Shown here: positions 1-11,630 of the stretch, one piece after another
Position numbering within the stretch: the first letter of the stretch is position 1
Layout: each line of letters starts with the position of its first letter
NCBI RefSeq assembly: GCF_023898315.1
Contig: NC_064619.1
Location: 341,855,650-341,919,649 of the forward strand
DNA: 64,000 bases
Source of the DNA: Schistocerca nitens
Taxonomy: Eukaryota; Arthropoda; Insecta; Orthoptera; Acrididae
Direction of reading: 5' to 3'
The notes under the pieces: model-generated
Seen by the model: only the letters and a program-made list of their open reading frames with translations
Databases searched by the model: none
Told to the model about the DNA's origin: nothing
Translations under genes and position numbers: made by a program

Positions 1-110
1 AAGAGGGAAGGAGAGGGAAAGACGAAAGGATGTGGGTTTTAAGGGAGAGGGTAAGGAGTCATTCCAATCCCGGGAGCGGAAAGACTTACCTTAGGGGGAA
101 AAAAGGACGG

Positions 111-161
<51 letters not shown>

Positions 162-355
162 CAGACATATTCAAAGACCAAGTCTCTCCCGGAAACCCAC
201 ATCCTTTCGTCTTTTCCTCTCCTTCCCTCTTTCCTGACGAAGCAACCGTTTGTTGCGAAAGCTAGAATTTTGTGTGTCTATCAACCTGCCAGCGCTTTCG
301 TTTGGTAAGTCACATATCTTTCTTTTTAGATATATTTTTCCCACGTGGAATGTTT
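1..355. repeat. Foldback (long inverted repeat) element, cut by the window edge
   Basis: The segment matches, in the same order, the right part of the element at 28135-28660. It has a GA-rich arm, a central AC microsatellite at 113-158, the mirror-image CT-rich arm, then a GTAAGTCACAT end and a terminal stretch containing CCCACGTGGAATGTTT, the reverse of the left end of the 28-kb copy. The arms are inverted copies of each other (AAGACGAAAGGATGTG near the start against CACATCCTTTCGTCTT near 200). At 234-260 there is a hammerhead-like core: CTGACGA, a GCAAC/GTTGC stem, then GAAA. No open frame of note is present. The left end lies outside the window. Non-autonomous element; family name not known to me. 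Confidence 0.7.
113..158. repeat. (CA)n microsatellite
   Basis: About 23 uninterrupted CA dinucleotides in the centre of the foldback element, at the turn between its two arms. The equivalent point of the 28-kb copy holds a shorter TG run. Confidence 0.95.
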
Positions 356-2471
356 ATATATATATACAACAGAATACAATAAAAGTTTTGTTTCCAAGTG
401 TAATCCAAACTGGATCACTGTTACTTCTTTTGTTAACAAAACTTGTTTCCATAATAACAGAGCAGATCTCTTGAAATGCAGTCACTATAAGCTGCATACC
501 TATATGCGGGGCTGTTACAGGTGACTTTGTTCTGTGTGCGTAACATCCGTGTCTTGATGGCCGCAGAGTGATTTGCAAACCCAATCAAAGCAGGGCAGCA
601 CAGTTCACTTATCAAATGCTTTACAAGGTTTTGAGGTGATACATTTCTGTCCCTAATAATTACTGTTGTTGTTGTTGTTGGTGGTGTCTTCGGAATGAAG
701 ATTGATACGATGCAGCTATCCATGATGCTATATTCCATGCAAGCCTCATCATTTCCGAATCTGCTTATATCTCTTGGTCTCCCTCTGGTTTTTACACGTC
801 ACACTTCTCTCCATACCAAACTGGTCATCCCTTAATGTCTCAGGTTGTGCCATAAATTTCTTTTCTGCCCAGTTCTATTGAATACCTACTAATCAGTTAT
901 GTGGTCTACCCATCTAATCGTCAGCATTCTTCTGTAGCATCCCATTTCCAAAACTTCTATTTTCTTTTGGTCTAAACTGTTTATTGTCCATGTTTCACTT
1001 CCATGCATGGCTACACTCTATACCATTACTTTCAGAAAAGACTCCCTATCACTTAAGTATATATTTCATGTTAACAAATTTCTCCTCTTCAGAAACGCTT
1101 TTCTTGCCATTGCTGGTCTATATTTAATATCCTCTCTACTTCTACCATAATCACTTATTTTGCTGCCCAGATAGCAAAACTCATCTACTTCTTTCAGTGT
1201 CTCATTCCCTAATCTAGTTTCCTCAGCATCATCTGATTTATTTCCACTACATTCATTTATCCTCATTCTGGTTTTGTTGAATGTTCATCTTGTATCCTCC
1301 TTTCAAGACCCTATCCATTCCGTTCAATTGCTCTTCTAAGTTCTTTGCTGTCTCTGACAGAATTACAATTTCATTGGCTAAGTCCTCAAAGTTTTTATTT
1401 CTTCTCCCTGGACTTTAATTCTCACTCAAAATTCTTCTTTTGTTTGCACAATGTACAGATTAAATGACACTGGGGATGGTTACAATCCTGTCTCACTCCC
1501 TTCTCAACAATTGCTTCCCTTTCATGCCCCTCAACTCTTATAACTGCCATCTGGTTTCTGTATAAGTTGTAAATAACCTTTTGCGCTGCCCCCCCCCCCC
1601 CATATTTTACCCCTGCTACCCTCAGAATTTGAAAATGAGTCTTCCACTGAACATTGTCAAAAGATTTCTTTATGTTTACAGATGCTAGAAACGTAGGTTT
1701 GCCTTTCCATAACCTACCTTCTATGAGAAGTCATAGTCAGCATTGCCTCATATGTTCCTACATTTCTCCAGAATCTAAACTGATCTTCCCCAGGTCGGCT
1801 TCTACCAGTTTTTCCATTCTTCTGTAAAGAATTCATGTTAGTGTTTTGCAAACATGACTTATTACATACCTGTCAGCACCTGCTTTATCTGTAATTGGAA
1901 TTATTACATTATTCTTGAAATCTGAGGAGATTTTGCATGTCATATACACCTTGTACGCCAGACTGAAAAGTTTTGTCATGCCTGGCTCTCTCCAGGCTAT
2001 CAGGAGTTCTGACAGAACGTCGTATACTCCCAGAGCTTTGTTCCAGTGCTCTGTCAAATTCTCCACACAGTATCGTATCTCCCATCTCATCTTCATGTAT
2101 ATCCTCTTCCATTTCCATAATACTGCCCTCAAGTTTTAACAATGTTGGGCTGCTTTAACTCTTCAGTTGTTGTCCTCGGTTTTGACGTACTGCGTTTCTA
2201 CACTGGCTGCAAAATGGGTTGTGGAACTACAACACTGACTGCTTAAAATAATGTCACCAAAAGATGCACAGTTGCATTTCACAGTCTTTTACTCTCACTG
2301 TTCACAACCCCCCCAATATCACACAGTTGTATGGCCAGTGCACTATTGTTTAACTTTCGATAAGCCTCATTAATACATTGAAATATGATTTTTCTCTCTT
2401 TGTCACACCATCAGTAGCAGGTTGTGGGAGTACGTAAAGTATGTTAATAGCTGGAACAAAAGCTTCATCCT

Positions 2472-4225
2472 TTACCTGAGGAAAATAAAACTTCCCTCCC
2501 ATTTTTTCACTTTTTCTTGAAAATGATACTTGATAGTCTCCTGCTCATCCTTCGGTTTCAGAATCTTCCCCACACAGTAAACCAGTGTTTTGTTTTTCAG
2601 TTCAAATTTGGTTGAAACAAAATCATCTGTTTCTGGTAATTTGTCCAAGTCTTCAAAGTTGTACTCAGATTCACCAGACACATCCACGTTGGCATCGCTC
2701 TCTTCATAATGCACCTCACTAATGTCATCATCTGATTCCCTCTCATAAAGCTTCTGGTTGACCTTCTTATTGGTATGATTTGTGGCTTACAACAAATCTT
2801 TCTCCAGTGTATCAGTTGCAATTAAACATTGTCCTCTTATGTTTATTGCTCTTCTTTCTGTTCTCTGCTTTTGGATATTCTCAAATTATTTCAGGAGAAA
2901 CTCCATTAGGAAAAGCTGTTTGAGTGTTAAGCACTGCAGATCTTGTGACTGGCTAACATCGACTGAGGCTTGTCCTGCAGATTGTGCATCCTTGATATGA
3001 TGGAGAGAATTAACATCTGAAGTTGTTCTCTTTGCCTCCACGACCCTGTCTGTTACTTTGCTGACCATAAAGTCTTCGTCAGTGAAGATGGCTTCATCAA
3101 ATGGAAATATTCCACATTTCTTGAAAGCCAAACATATGTTAGTGGGTGTCATTGCTCTGAGGAAGTTTGACACATCAGCTGCATCATAAATAGTGAGAGG
3201 AGTGCCTTTCCTGTGTAGGGGTTTTGAATTTAATTCTGAATAATAAGTCCCCCTGAATGAAGAGAACACTCCCACATGTAGAGGCTGCAGTTTATTTGAG
3301 GTATGTGAGGGTATAGTTAGCATAACCACCCCATTGGCTTTTGCTACATCTATTACCTCAATTGACAGATGGCTTGCATGCTTGTCTAAAATTAGAAGTG
3401 CAGGATTGTCTTTGCTGCTACTGGATTTGTGGATGAAATGTTTCATGACATCCACAAAAAGTTCGCTAGTCATCCAGCCAGTCTTTGTTGCTAACCCCAG
3501 GGTTCCTGTTGGTGCATTACTTATCATATGTTGTTTAAAATGTACTTGAGGAAATATCACTGCTGGAGGTAGGAAAGTGCCACCTGCACTGATTATGCAT
3601 CAGGTGGTCACTAAGACACCACGTTCTCCACTAGTAGCATGAGAAATCTGTTTACTTCCCTTCTGTGCCACTACCTTTGGAAGCCTATCTGGTACAGTTG
3701 AGGTACTAGTTTCATCAGACTGAAAACGCTTGTACCATCAGTGAAAGTAGGGTATCTCCGGTAAAGAAGAAATTCGAAACAGCATACCAACAAAAGGACA
3801 TTGCTCTGGATAAGCTGCAGCCCTCTGGGGTTCGGATACTTAAACTGGGGTTTCGTTTCATGAACCCATAGAACCAGTCTACACCAGCCATTCCCTCCAT
3901 CCATTTCTCAGGACATTTCAGACCACTCACTTGCTAAGCGCCTGCATGTTCTAATGTCAACACCAAAGCATATCTTAGAAGAATGCAACAAATACTCCAC
4001 AGAAAATACCTTACGATTGTCATAGTTTGGTGTCAATCTGTCACTGGAACCACATTTAATGTTTTGAACATATCGTCGAAGAGTAGGGTAAGGTATTGAA
4101 TGAGATTTAGCTGCTTGGTGAACTGCCATGCCCTTATTAAGAACATCCTGTACAGCTTCTTGCATAACATCGTGGTCAGTTTTACCTCTGTCCATCTTCC
4201 CATGGTATGAATGAACCATCTTCAA
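2472..4225 (-). pseudogene. pogo-type transposase, broken
   Basis: The N-terminal piece (3908-4225) has a helix-turn-helix of the pipsqueak/CENP-B sort, with AVHQAAKSHSIPYPTLRRYV. The central DDE piece (2886-3560) reads ALLILDKHASHLSIEVIDVA, the second catalytic Asp motif of the DDE_1 family, followed by SNKLQPLHVGVFSSFRGTYY and a C-terminal section with NICLAFKKCGIFPFDEAIF. A last segment at 2472-2714 is acidic and of unclear role. The enzyme would cut and paste its own element at TA sites. The coding sequence is broken into at least four frames, so it is a relic. Confidence 0.8.
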
Positions 4226-4891
4226 ACCTGATAATATAAAACAGGACTGCTGAACATCTGTAATTTAAAAGCCTTAAATACCTACACATATGTTTTTACC
4301 CATGCTAAGGAAACAAAGAACAGAGTGCTTGTATTGGACAATTAAAAAGATTCCTGGGGCACAATGAACCATGGCTCATTGTGCCCCACAAGAGCTTGGT
4401 TCAATGTGCCCCAACAGTACATTTTTCAAACAAAGCTCATGTGAGGTTATGTATGAACATTGTTAATATTTGAAGATCTATATCATTAAAATACAGTAGG
4501 GATACTGCTACAGTGACTTACTTTCTCTAAAATTTGGTGACAAAAAATTTGAACAAAATTTAATCTATCTACATCTCCAAAAATTATTTCACTGTCGTGA
4601 GTGCCCTGTGGTTCAGAGTGCCCCACTCTCCCCTACTAAAACTTCACATTGTTTGATGTTGAATTTACAGCAATTACATTTAAAACTTAAGTCATTAAAT
4701 TAACTGAACACATCAAAAAATTGGTTCTTTTTGACAGTTTCTTTTACTGTGAGAGTTAGGCTGAATTATTTGTTTAAATTGTGAAATTAACCAATATAGT
4801 TATGTAAACAATACTTTTGACAAAATGGTTAATTACTTTGGAATTAATTAAGGGCTGGTTTTGCTAACATGTCTTCAAATAGAGCCAAATA

Positions 4892-6018
4892 TGAGGCACG
4901 TTTTTTAAGTAAGTATCGTTATAAAATTAAAACAAGATGTGCTAAGATATCTCAATAATTTTGTTTTTACATGGAAGCCTGTACCTTAATCTACACACTG
5001 ACGCCATTGCAGCCTGATTCTTCCCTGTTTACGTTGCATACTGAGTGTTTAAGATGCCTCCGATAATCGTGAGTCCCGCCGACTGTGAAATATGGGCTGT
5101 TATAAGATTTCTTAGTGCTAAAGGCCTAAAAGCGATCGATATTCATTATGAGATCTGTGAGGTTTATAGAGAAAACATTATGTGTGATGAAATGGTAAGA
5201 AAGTGGGTGAGAGCATTTAAAGATTGCTGCACAAAAGTGCATGATGAGCTACGTAGTGGGCGTCCTTCGGTAGTTAATGAAAGTTTGGTGTAGGAAGTGG
5301 ACAATAAGGTGAGAGGAAACAGACGCTTTACGATTTCTTCCTTGCGGGATGACTTTCCTAATGTTTCTTGTAGTGTTTTGTATGGCATTGTGACAGAGCA
5401 CTTGAATTACCGAAAATTGTGGGCACGTTGGGTACCGTAAATGTTGACGGATGTGCACAAAACTAAACATTTAGACAGTGCATTGACTCTCCTTGAGCGG
5501 TGCCACGACAGTGATGATTTCTTAAGCCAAATTGTTATGGGCGATGAAACATGGGTGGCCTATGTCACACCAGAATGAAAGCAACAGTCCATGGAAGTTG
5601 AGCAAGGGCATCGTTTTGCTGCAAGACAATGCCCACCCGCATGTGGCAAATCAGACCAAAGATCTCATCACATCTTTTCAATGGGAAACTAGATCATCCT
5701 CTGTACAGCCCCGATCTTGCGCTCAGTGACTACCGTCTGTTCCTGCACTTGAAGAAACACTTGGGCAGTCAGCATCTTCAAGACGACGATGAAGTCAAAA
5801 CAGTGGTGATGCAGTGGTTAATAAGTCAGGCGGTAGACTTCTATGAGGAGAGTATTCAGAAACTGGTACAACATTTTGACAGGTGCCTCAATACTGGCGG
5901 AAATTATGTAGAAAAGTAGATTAAGGTACAGGCTTTCATGTAAAAATAAAATTATTGAGATATCTTACCACGTCTTTTTTTAATTTCAAAATGGTACTTA
6001 CTTGAAAAACACGCTTCG
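4892..6018 (+). mobile_element. mariner element with about 105-bp inverted repeats
   Basis: The ends are inverted repeats of about 105 bp (4892-4997 against 5920-6018), starting TGAGGCACGTTTTTTAAGTA on the left. A TA dinucleotide sits directly outside each end (4890-4891 and 6019-6020), as expected of mariner insertion. It encodes a degenerate mariner transposase on the plus strand. It lies inside the pogo-like element, so it is the youngest layer of this three-level nest. Confidence 0.85.
5054..5919 (+). pseudogene. mariner transposase, broken and internally deleted
   Basis: The N-terminal domain is readable from ATG at 5054 (IRFLSAKGLKAIDIHYEI, then WVRAFKDC and DELRSGRPS). The first catalytic Asp follows in VMGDETW near 5540. 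The second lies in VLLQDNAHPHVA near 5620, and the third in YSPDLALSDYRLF near 5705-5740. The C-terminus ends LNTGGNYVEK at 5919, the usual mariner ending. There are in-frame stops after SLV and after the WVP motif. Roughly 70 residues between the first two Asp motifs are missing relative to the usual 345-residue enzyme. It cannot be active. Confidence 0.85.
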
Positions 6019-6288
6019 TAGATCATTTAGGAATACAATTAGATGTTCCTTCAAATGTTTATATGTCAACAATAGAATTTAAGTTACAAAACAATTACTG
6101 ATTTCTCCCTACAATGAAAGATACTAACTAGGAATAGTCAAAATAAATTAAAAAAATCAATTACACACACAAAACTAAGCATGAAATTAGATCTGGTGAT
6201 ATATTCTTTAAAACTGAGGGCCAACCTTTCTCTTTTATGGAAATGCAGATAATATTTACATATGTTAACGGAAATTAGTTAAAATTGA

Positions 6289-6315
6289 AAAAAAAAAAAA
6301 AAAAAAAAAAAAAAA
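6289..6315. repeat. poly(A) run
   Basis: An A run of about 27 nt within the outer pogo-like insertion, near its junction with the LINE. It could mark a retroposed insertion end, but no element is recognisable beside it. Confidence 0.9.
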
Positions 6316-7930
6316 CGAATTTTAAGGAGGCAGATGGCAAAACAAGAGGGGAAGTAAAAATATCCCGTGCTTAGTCACAAAGTACATCGTTGTTGGGTAG
6401 ACCCTCTATGTACTTCTTCCACTTCTGTGCTTTTTCTCTTCTTTGCTTAGGACTGGTTTTCCATCTGAGCTATTGATACCCATACAGGTGGTTGTCTTTT
6501 CTGCAAAGATCTCTTTAATTTTCCTGTAGGCTGCATCTACCTTACCACTAGGGATGTGTGTTTGTACAGCCTTACATTTGTCCTCTAGCTATTCCTGCTT
6601 AGCCATTTTGCACTTCCTGTTGATCTCATTATTGAGATGTTTGATTTCCTTTTTGACTGCTTCATTTACTAGATTTTTAAATGTTCTCCTTTCATATATT
6701 ACTTTCAATATCTCTTGTTACCCAATGATTTCTACTAGCCCTCTTCTTTTTACCTGCTTGATCCGCTGCTCCCTTCACTATGTAATCTCTCAATTCTTCT
6801 ACTGTGTTCCTTTCCCCTGTTCTTGTCCATCGTTCTCTAATGCTCCCTCTGAAACTCTCTACAACCTCTGGTTATTTTAGTTGATCCATGTTCCGTCTCC
6901 TTAAATTCCTAACTTTCTTACAATTTCTTAAGTTTTAATCTACAGTTCCTAACCAATAAATTGTGATCAGTTATCTGTCCCTGGAAATGTCTTACAATTT
7001 AAAACTTGGTTCTAAAGTCTCTTACCATTATATAATCAATCTGAAACTTTCCAGAGTCTCCAGATCTCTTCAATGTATACAACCTTCTTTCATGATTCTA
7101 TACCAAGTGTCAGAAGTTATGCTCTGTGCAAAATTCTACCAGGCAGCTTTCTCTTTCATTCCTTTCCCCATTCCACGTTCACCTGCTACTTTTCCTTCTC
7201 TTCCTTTTCCTACTGTCCTATTCCATTCCACCACGACTATTAAATTTTTGTCTCCGTTAACTGTCTGAATAATTTCTTTTATCTCATCATACATTTCTTC
7301 ATAATCTGCAGAGCTAGTTGGCATATGAACTTTTACTACTGTGGTAGGCATGGGTTTTGTGTCTATCTTGGCTACAATAATGCATTCACTATGCAGTTCG
7401 TAGTAGCTTATCCAGTTTCCTATTGTTTTATTTCTAATTAAACCTACTCCCAAATTACTCATATTTGATTTTATATTTATAACCATGTATTCACCTGAAC
7501 AGAAGTCTTGTTCTTCCTGCCACCGAACTTCACTAATTTCCAATACATCTAACTTTAAACTATTCATTCCCTTTTGAAATTGTCTAACCGACCTGCCTGA
7601 TTAAGGAATCTGACATTCCACACTCCCATCCGTATAATGCCAGTTTTGTTTCTCCTGATAATTACATCATCCTGGGTAGTCCCCACCAGGAGATATGAAT
7701 GGGGGACTATTATATGTTTGAAATATTTTACGCAAGAGGATGCTATCATCATTTAACAATGCATTAAAGCTGCATGCCGTCAGTGAAAAATTACAGCTGT
7801 AGTTCCCCTTGCTTTCAGCCGTGCACAGCACTAACACAGCAATGCTGATTTGGTTGATATTATAAGGCCAGTTCAGTCAACCATCCAGACTGTTGCCCCT
7901 GCAGCTATTAAAAAGACTGCTACCCATCTT

Positions 7931-8439
7931 CAGGAACCACACATTTGTTGTTCTATTATTAGTGTTGTGCAAATGAAATTATGGTGCATATGATCAATAA
8001 TCACATAAATGGATACTTTATGCACTAAGGAAGTTCTTTGCTGAACTACAAGATATGAAGAGACAAGACAAACTAGTGGAGGAGTGTGGATGACCTTAGA
8101 AAATATATCGGAGCAAGATTATGGTACATACCTGAAGACTAATGAATGGTGAAGTCTGGATGCAGCCTTTATACAAAGGGTTTCAAATGACACATGATTC
8201 AAGCAGCATTTTTTGAATACTTACTGCTGTCAAATTTTTGAAGCACCCTAAACTGGTCTTATAAGCTGCTAATATACTTTTAAAATTTCTGTTAATTTTA
8301 GTGTGAACTACTGCAAATAAAACATGTATTCCGTCTTGTAAAATGGATCTGGTGCAGATGTCTATATGTAAAATAATACTGGGAATCTAATAGTTGTGCG
8401 GTTTCTTTATTTAACAAAATGAACTTCTGTAATTGTAGC
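7931..8439. other. No gene recognised
   Basis: AT-rich sequence between the 5' end of RTE copy 1 and the first Penelope copy. I see no coding similarity, repeat or RNA gene in it. Confidence 0.5.
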
Positions 8440-9947
8440 TTTCCCATAATAACTCTTCTTTGTAAAACAAAAATACTGCTGAATGTTAGCTTTCAGCCAA
8501 AAGGCCTCCTTCTAAAGCAGACCACACACACAGTCATGCAAGTACAATTCACACACAAATGGCCACTGATGCCATACTGCAAGCTCAATGGGATGAGCAG
8601 CAATCGTGGTTGTGGTTGTGGTGGTGGCAGGGGAGGGGGTGTAGTACTGCATGTGGGGGTATGCAAGGACATGGTGAGGACAGGACAGGGCAGCTAGGCA
8701 CTGTCAGGAGGTTAGGTCAGGGAGGGGCTGGGGCAGGAGAGGAGGGGGAAAAGGAGACTGTAGGTATATGTCCGTGGGATAAAGGATCTGTAATGCTGGA
8801 GTGGGAGCAGGAAGAGGATAGTTGCGTGAAGGATGGGGACTAACAAATGTTGAGGCCAGGGAAGTTACAGGAATGTAGGACGTATTGCAGGAAGAGCTCC
8901 CATCTGTGCTGTTCAGAAAAGGCGGTGTTGGTAGGAAGGATTTACATGGTGCAGGCTGTGAAGCAGTCACTGAAGCACAAACCATTGTATTGAGCTACAC
9001 ACTCAGCAACTAGGTAGCCCAGTTGTCTCTTGGGCACAGTTTGCTGGTGGCTGTTCATGCAGACAACTTATTGATTGTCATGCCCACACAGAATGCAGCA
9101 CAGTCATTGCAGCTTAGTTTGTAGGTCACATGAATGCTTTCCCACATACCCCTGCCTTTGACAGGACAGATGATGGTGGTGGTATGTTGAATGGGACACA
9201 TCTTCCAATAAGTCCGTTACAGGGATAAGAGCCATGAAATGAGGATATACTTGGTCATGGTGACCAAGAAGGAAGTTGTAGGTTTGGAATCTGTCAGATT
9301 GCTTTCAGCTGTGGCAAGGCCATGGGCATTAAGTGTGTCAGCAGGGTGCCGTATGGTGAAGGAATAGGAACTGTGGAGAGTCAGTGGGAGGAATGGTTGG
9401 GGTCTTTCATACGTGGGGGTTGGAGGCTGAAGGTGCTAGTCTACAAGAGCAGAGATTCTCTCAGTGGGAGCACAGTAACCAGTCACAATGGGATGTCTAT
9501 GGTGGTTTGGTTTAGAACTTTAGGAAGCATGTAGAAGGTAGGAGTGTGGGAAGTAGAGGTGAGGGAAGAGAGAGACTCGGGGGTTGTTCTAAGGATTTGA
9601 AGAGAGACAGAAAATCTTGTAGGATTTCTGGAATGGGATCACTGTGGCAGAATCTGACAGCTGGTGGAGCCTTTGTCAACAGGTAGAATTATAAGGTCGG
9701 GATCAGTTTTTAGGTGGTGGATTGCAGTTCTTCCTACAGGTGTTTGGTTAGGTTCCATGTTGAGGGATATAGGGAAGTATGGTGAGACAAGGCTCCTGGT
9801 TAAAAAAATTGGAATGTTAACAGAGAAGGATTTGGAGGGGCAGTGGGGGGTGTGTCACCATTTGATGGAGAAGTGAACTGAGTCAGGCTGGGTACAACAT
9901 TGACTTTGGGTTGAGTCTGATTTGCAGAGTTGTTGGCAAAAAAGTGG
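8440..9947 (-). mobile_element. Penelope-like element (PLE), copy A, reversed
   Basis: Read on the minus strand, it aligns with copy C (11046-14740) from a point equivalent to about 12217 there to its 3' end. Shared blocks include the region around 9880-9945 (the reverse of the ACTCAGTTCATTCCTCC section) and the GIY-YIG region near 9060-9130 with its GGGCATGACAA stretch. The 3' terminal block near 8490-8520 has an AGGAGGCC stem motif followed by GAAAGCT. The element is 5'-truncated and much decayed. PLEs encode a reverse transcriptase fused to a GIY-YIG endonuclease. Confidence 0.75.
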
Positions 9948-10080
9948 TTCAAATGGCTCTAAGCACTATGGGACTTAACACCTAAGGACATCACACACAT
10001 CCATGCCCGAGGCAGGATTTGAACCTGCGACCGTAGCAGCAACATGGTTCCGGACTGAAGCGCCTAGAACTACTCGGCCA
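9948..10080 (-). repeat. tRNA-derived SINE, internally shortened
   Basis: The sequence GGTTCAAATGGCTCTAAGC opens a repeat I recall as abundant in locust genomes. It ends in a tRNA-like segment whose B box reads, on the minus strand, GGTTCAAATCC (plus-strand GGATTTGAACC at about 10016-10026). It lies exactly between two oppositely oriented Penelope fragments. The repeat seems to lack part of its middle compared with the usual form. It is not a functional tRNA. Confidence 0.8.
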
Positions 10081-11040
10081 CCCGTGGCCGTCATTTCTGT
10101 AGTGACGAGCATTCTCTCTCCAAATATACCAAGGCTCACTGTGCCCTTCACAGACCAAAATTACCCTCCCTTATCTCTCCAGTCCACCCACTACCTCCCT
10201 GAGTCCGATCATCTGGCCATTGTGGAGCATTCCCCTCATGACTCAGTACCACCCAGGACAGGAGCTACTGACTCCCATTCTCTTCCAGGGTGTCTACTAC
10301 CTCTTGGCATGCCAACAAGATGTCTGTCCACATGAATGGCCACTGAAAAACTGTAACCAAGAGACAGCTGGATCACCTAAATGGTAATTATGCTGCCCAA
10401 CACTACGTTTCTTCACTTCAATGATTGTTTCATAGCCTACCAACACCAGCTTTTCTGAATTGTGCAGGTGGGAACTCTCCCTGCAATATATCCTATCTTC
10501 CCACTACTCCCCTGGCCTCAGTCTTCGTTAGTCCTTGTCCTTCAGCCACCCTTCCATTAATGCACCTGTTTTTCGCCCCCTTCTCTACTTCTCTCCTCTT
10601 CTGCTCCCACCTCCCCCTATCTAACCCACCAACTGCATCTAGCTTCCCACCCTGTACCCACCAGGTCCCTGCATGCTCCCCAAAGCAGCACTTTACTGTT
10701 CACCATCCCATCATGCTATCCCTTTCCCTCCCCACTCTAGCCACCTCCTTACTCTCACCACCCAGACTGGTTCTCCTGTCATCCACAGTTGCACGCAGTA
10801 AGGCTTCAGTGGCCAGAGACAGTAGTCAAGTATTGCGAGTTGTGCTCAAGTGAGTGTGCGTGTCCTATCAACTTCAGAAGAAGACCCTGTGGCCAAAATC
10901 TCAGGTTTAGCAGTCTTTTTGTTGTATCTGTCTGTGGCTCAACATCTCCTCTATAAGGTGAATAGCAAACTATCCTTTCTTTTCGTAACATTGTTTTATT
11001 TCATCCTGCAATGTAAAATCCAGGATGGAAGCTAAGCGTC
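10081..11040 (+). mobile_element. Penelope-like element, copy B, 5'-truncated
   Basis: It aligns with copy C from about 13445 to the 3' end: CCACCCGTGGCCGTCAT corresponds to the CACCCATGGTCATCACAT region there. It then covers the histidine-rich end of the endonuclease (CCACATGAATGGCCACTG near 10330) and the 3' tail. The core element motif near 10865-10895 is strongly decayed. It is oriented opposite to copy A and separated from it only by the SINE. Confidence 0.75.
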
Positions 11041-11630
11041 TTGGCTGTGCACTTCAGACAGCTACAAGACCACGCTGACTGTTAGTGCAGCAGCCTATGT
11101 CCCACGTTACACCCGCCGATATCATTAATCCTATACCTTCAAATTGATCACTCTCCTGTATTTCCTGCACCTTTCCGGTGCCACATAACCTCGCATCTCA
11201 TCCTACGAACCCCTCCCCAACCCCCACCCCCTGCTCTTTCTCCATTCTATAACAGTTCACACCCTTTAATTCCACCTCATCCAGTCACATCTGCTGTCCC
11301 CCTTCTTTTATAATTTATATCTTTTCTTTAATCTCATTGTGACTTCATGCCAATTTTAAAGTTTTTCGCCTTTCACTATCATTGATTCCCTCTGATTTCA
11401 TCTTGTTTCCCCCTTTTGCATCTGTTTCATCCTTCTTGTGATTTTTCATGGGTATTTGAGTGTATTTTTGCGAATTTTTCTGATGTAGTTATTAATTATT
11501 TATTTAATTTTTTGCATTTTCTCCACCACCATGGATCCTTGCTCCTTCCATCTGCATCAATACAGAAAAGTTTCCTTATCCCTAGCTAGATCCCAGTCCC
11601 ACATACTGTTCCTGTGTTGTTGCCCGGCTC

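Larger units (their letters stand above)
2137..6379 (-). mobile_element. pogo/Tigger-like DNA transposon inserted in RTE copy 1
   Basis: This 4.2-kb block separates the two halves of the LINE. It carries a minus-strand transposase of the pogo (DDE_1) type and is itself split by a mariner at 4892-6018. One candidate terminus is the motif TGCCCCACTCTCCCCTAC followed by TA near 4615-4640. It resembles pogo-type inverted repeats, but I could not find its partner at the left end, so the true limits are uncertain. The flanking stretches 4640-4890 and 6020-6379 show no recognisable coding sequence. Confidence 0.65.
660..7930 (-). mobile_element. RTE-clade LINE, copy 1, interrupted by nested DNA transposons
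   Basis: A minus-strand non-LTR retrotransposon in two blocks, 660-2136 and about 6380-7930. The 3' end is the TTG run at 660-680 (CAA tail on the element strand). Reverse transcriptase C-terminal residues are readable at 1066-1266 (NETLKEVDEFCYLGSKI). The endonuclease is readable at 7136-7567 (EISEVRWQEEQDF near its start, then VVEWN and VGKGREGK). The 5' leader near 7600-7930 contains the GTAGTCCCCACCAG motif, also recognisable at the start of copy 2. The RTE assignment rests on the VRW...GDWN-like endonuclease and a BovB-like C-terminus. It has many stops and frameshifts and is not functional. Comparison with copy 4 shows the sequence resuming at AAGTACATC near 6380, so the middle 4.2 kb is an insertion. 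Confidence 0.85.

Noticed and set aside
8559-8985. Gly-rich and Pro/Ser-rich open frames
   Set aside because: They lie in the decayed 3' part of Penelope copy A and have no independent support.
9948-10080. tRNA gene on the minus strand
   Set aside because: Only B-box and partial A-box similarity, embedded in a repeat of a known locust SINE type; no cloverleaf.
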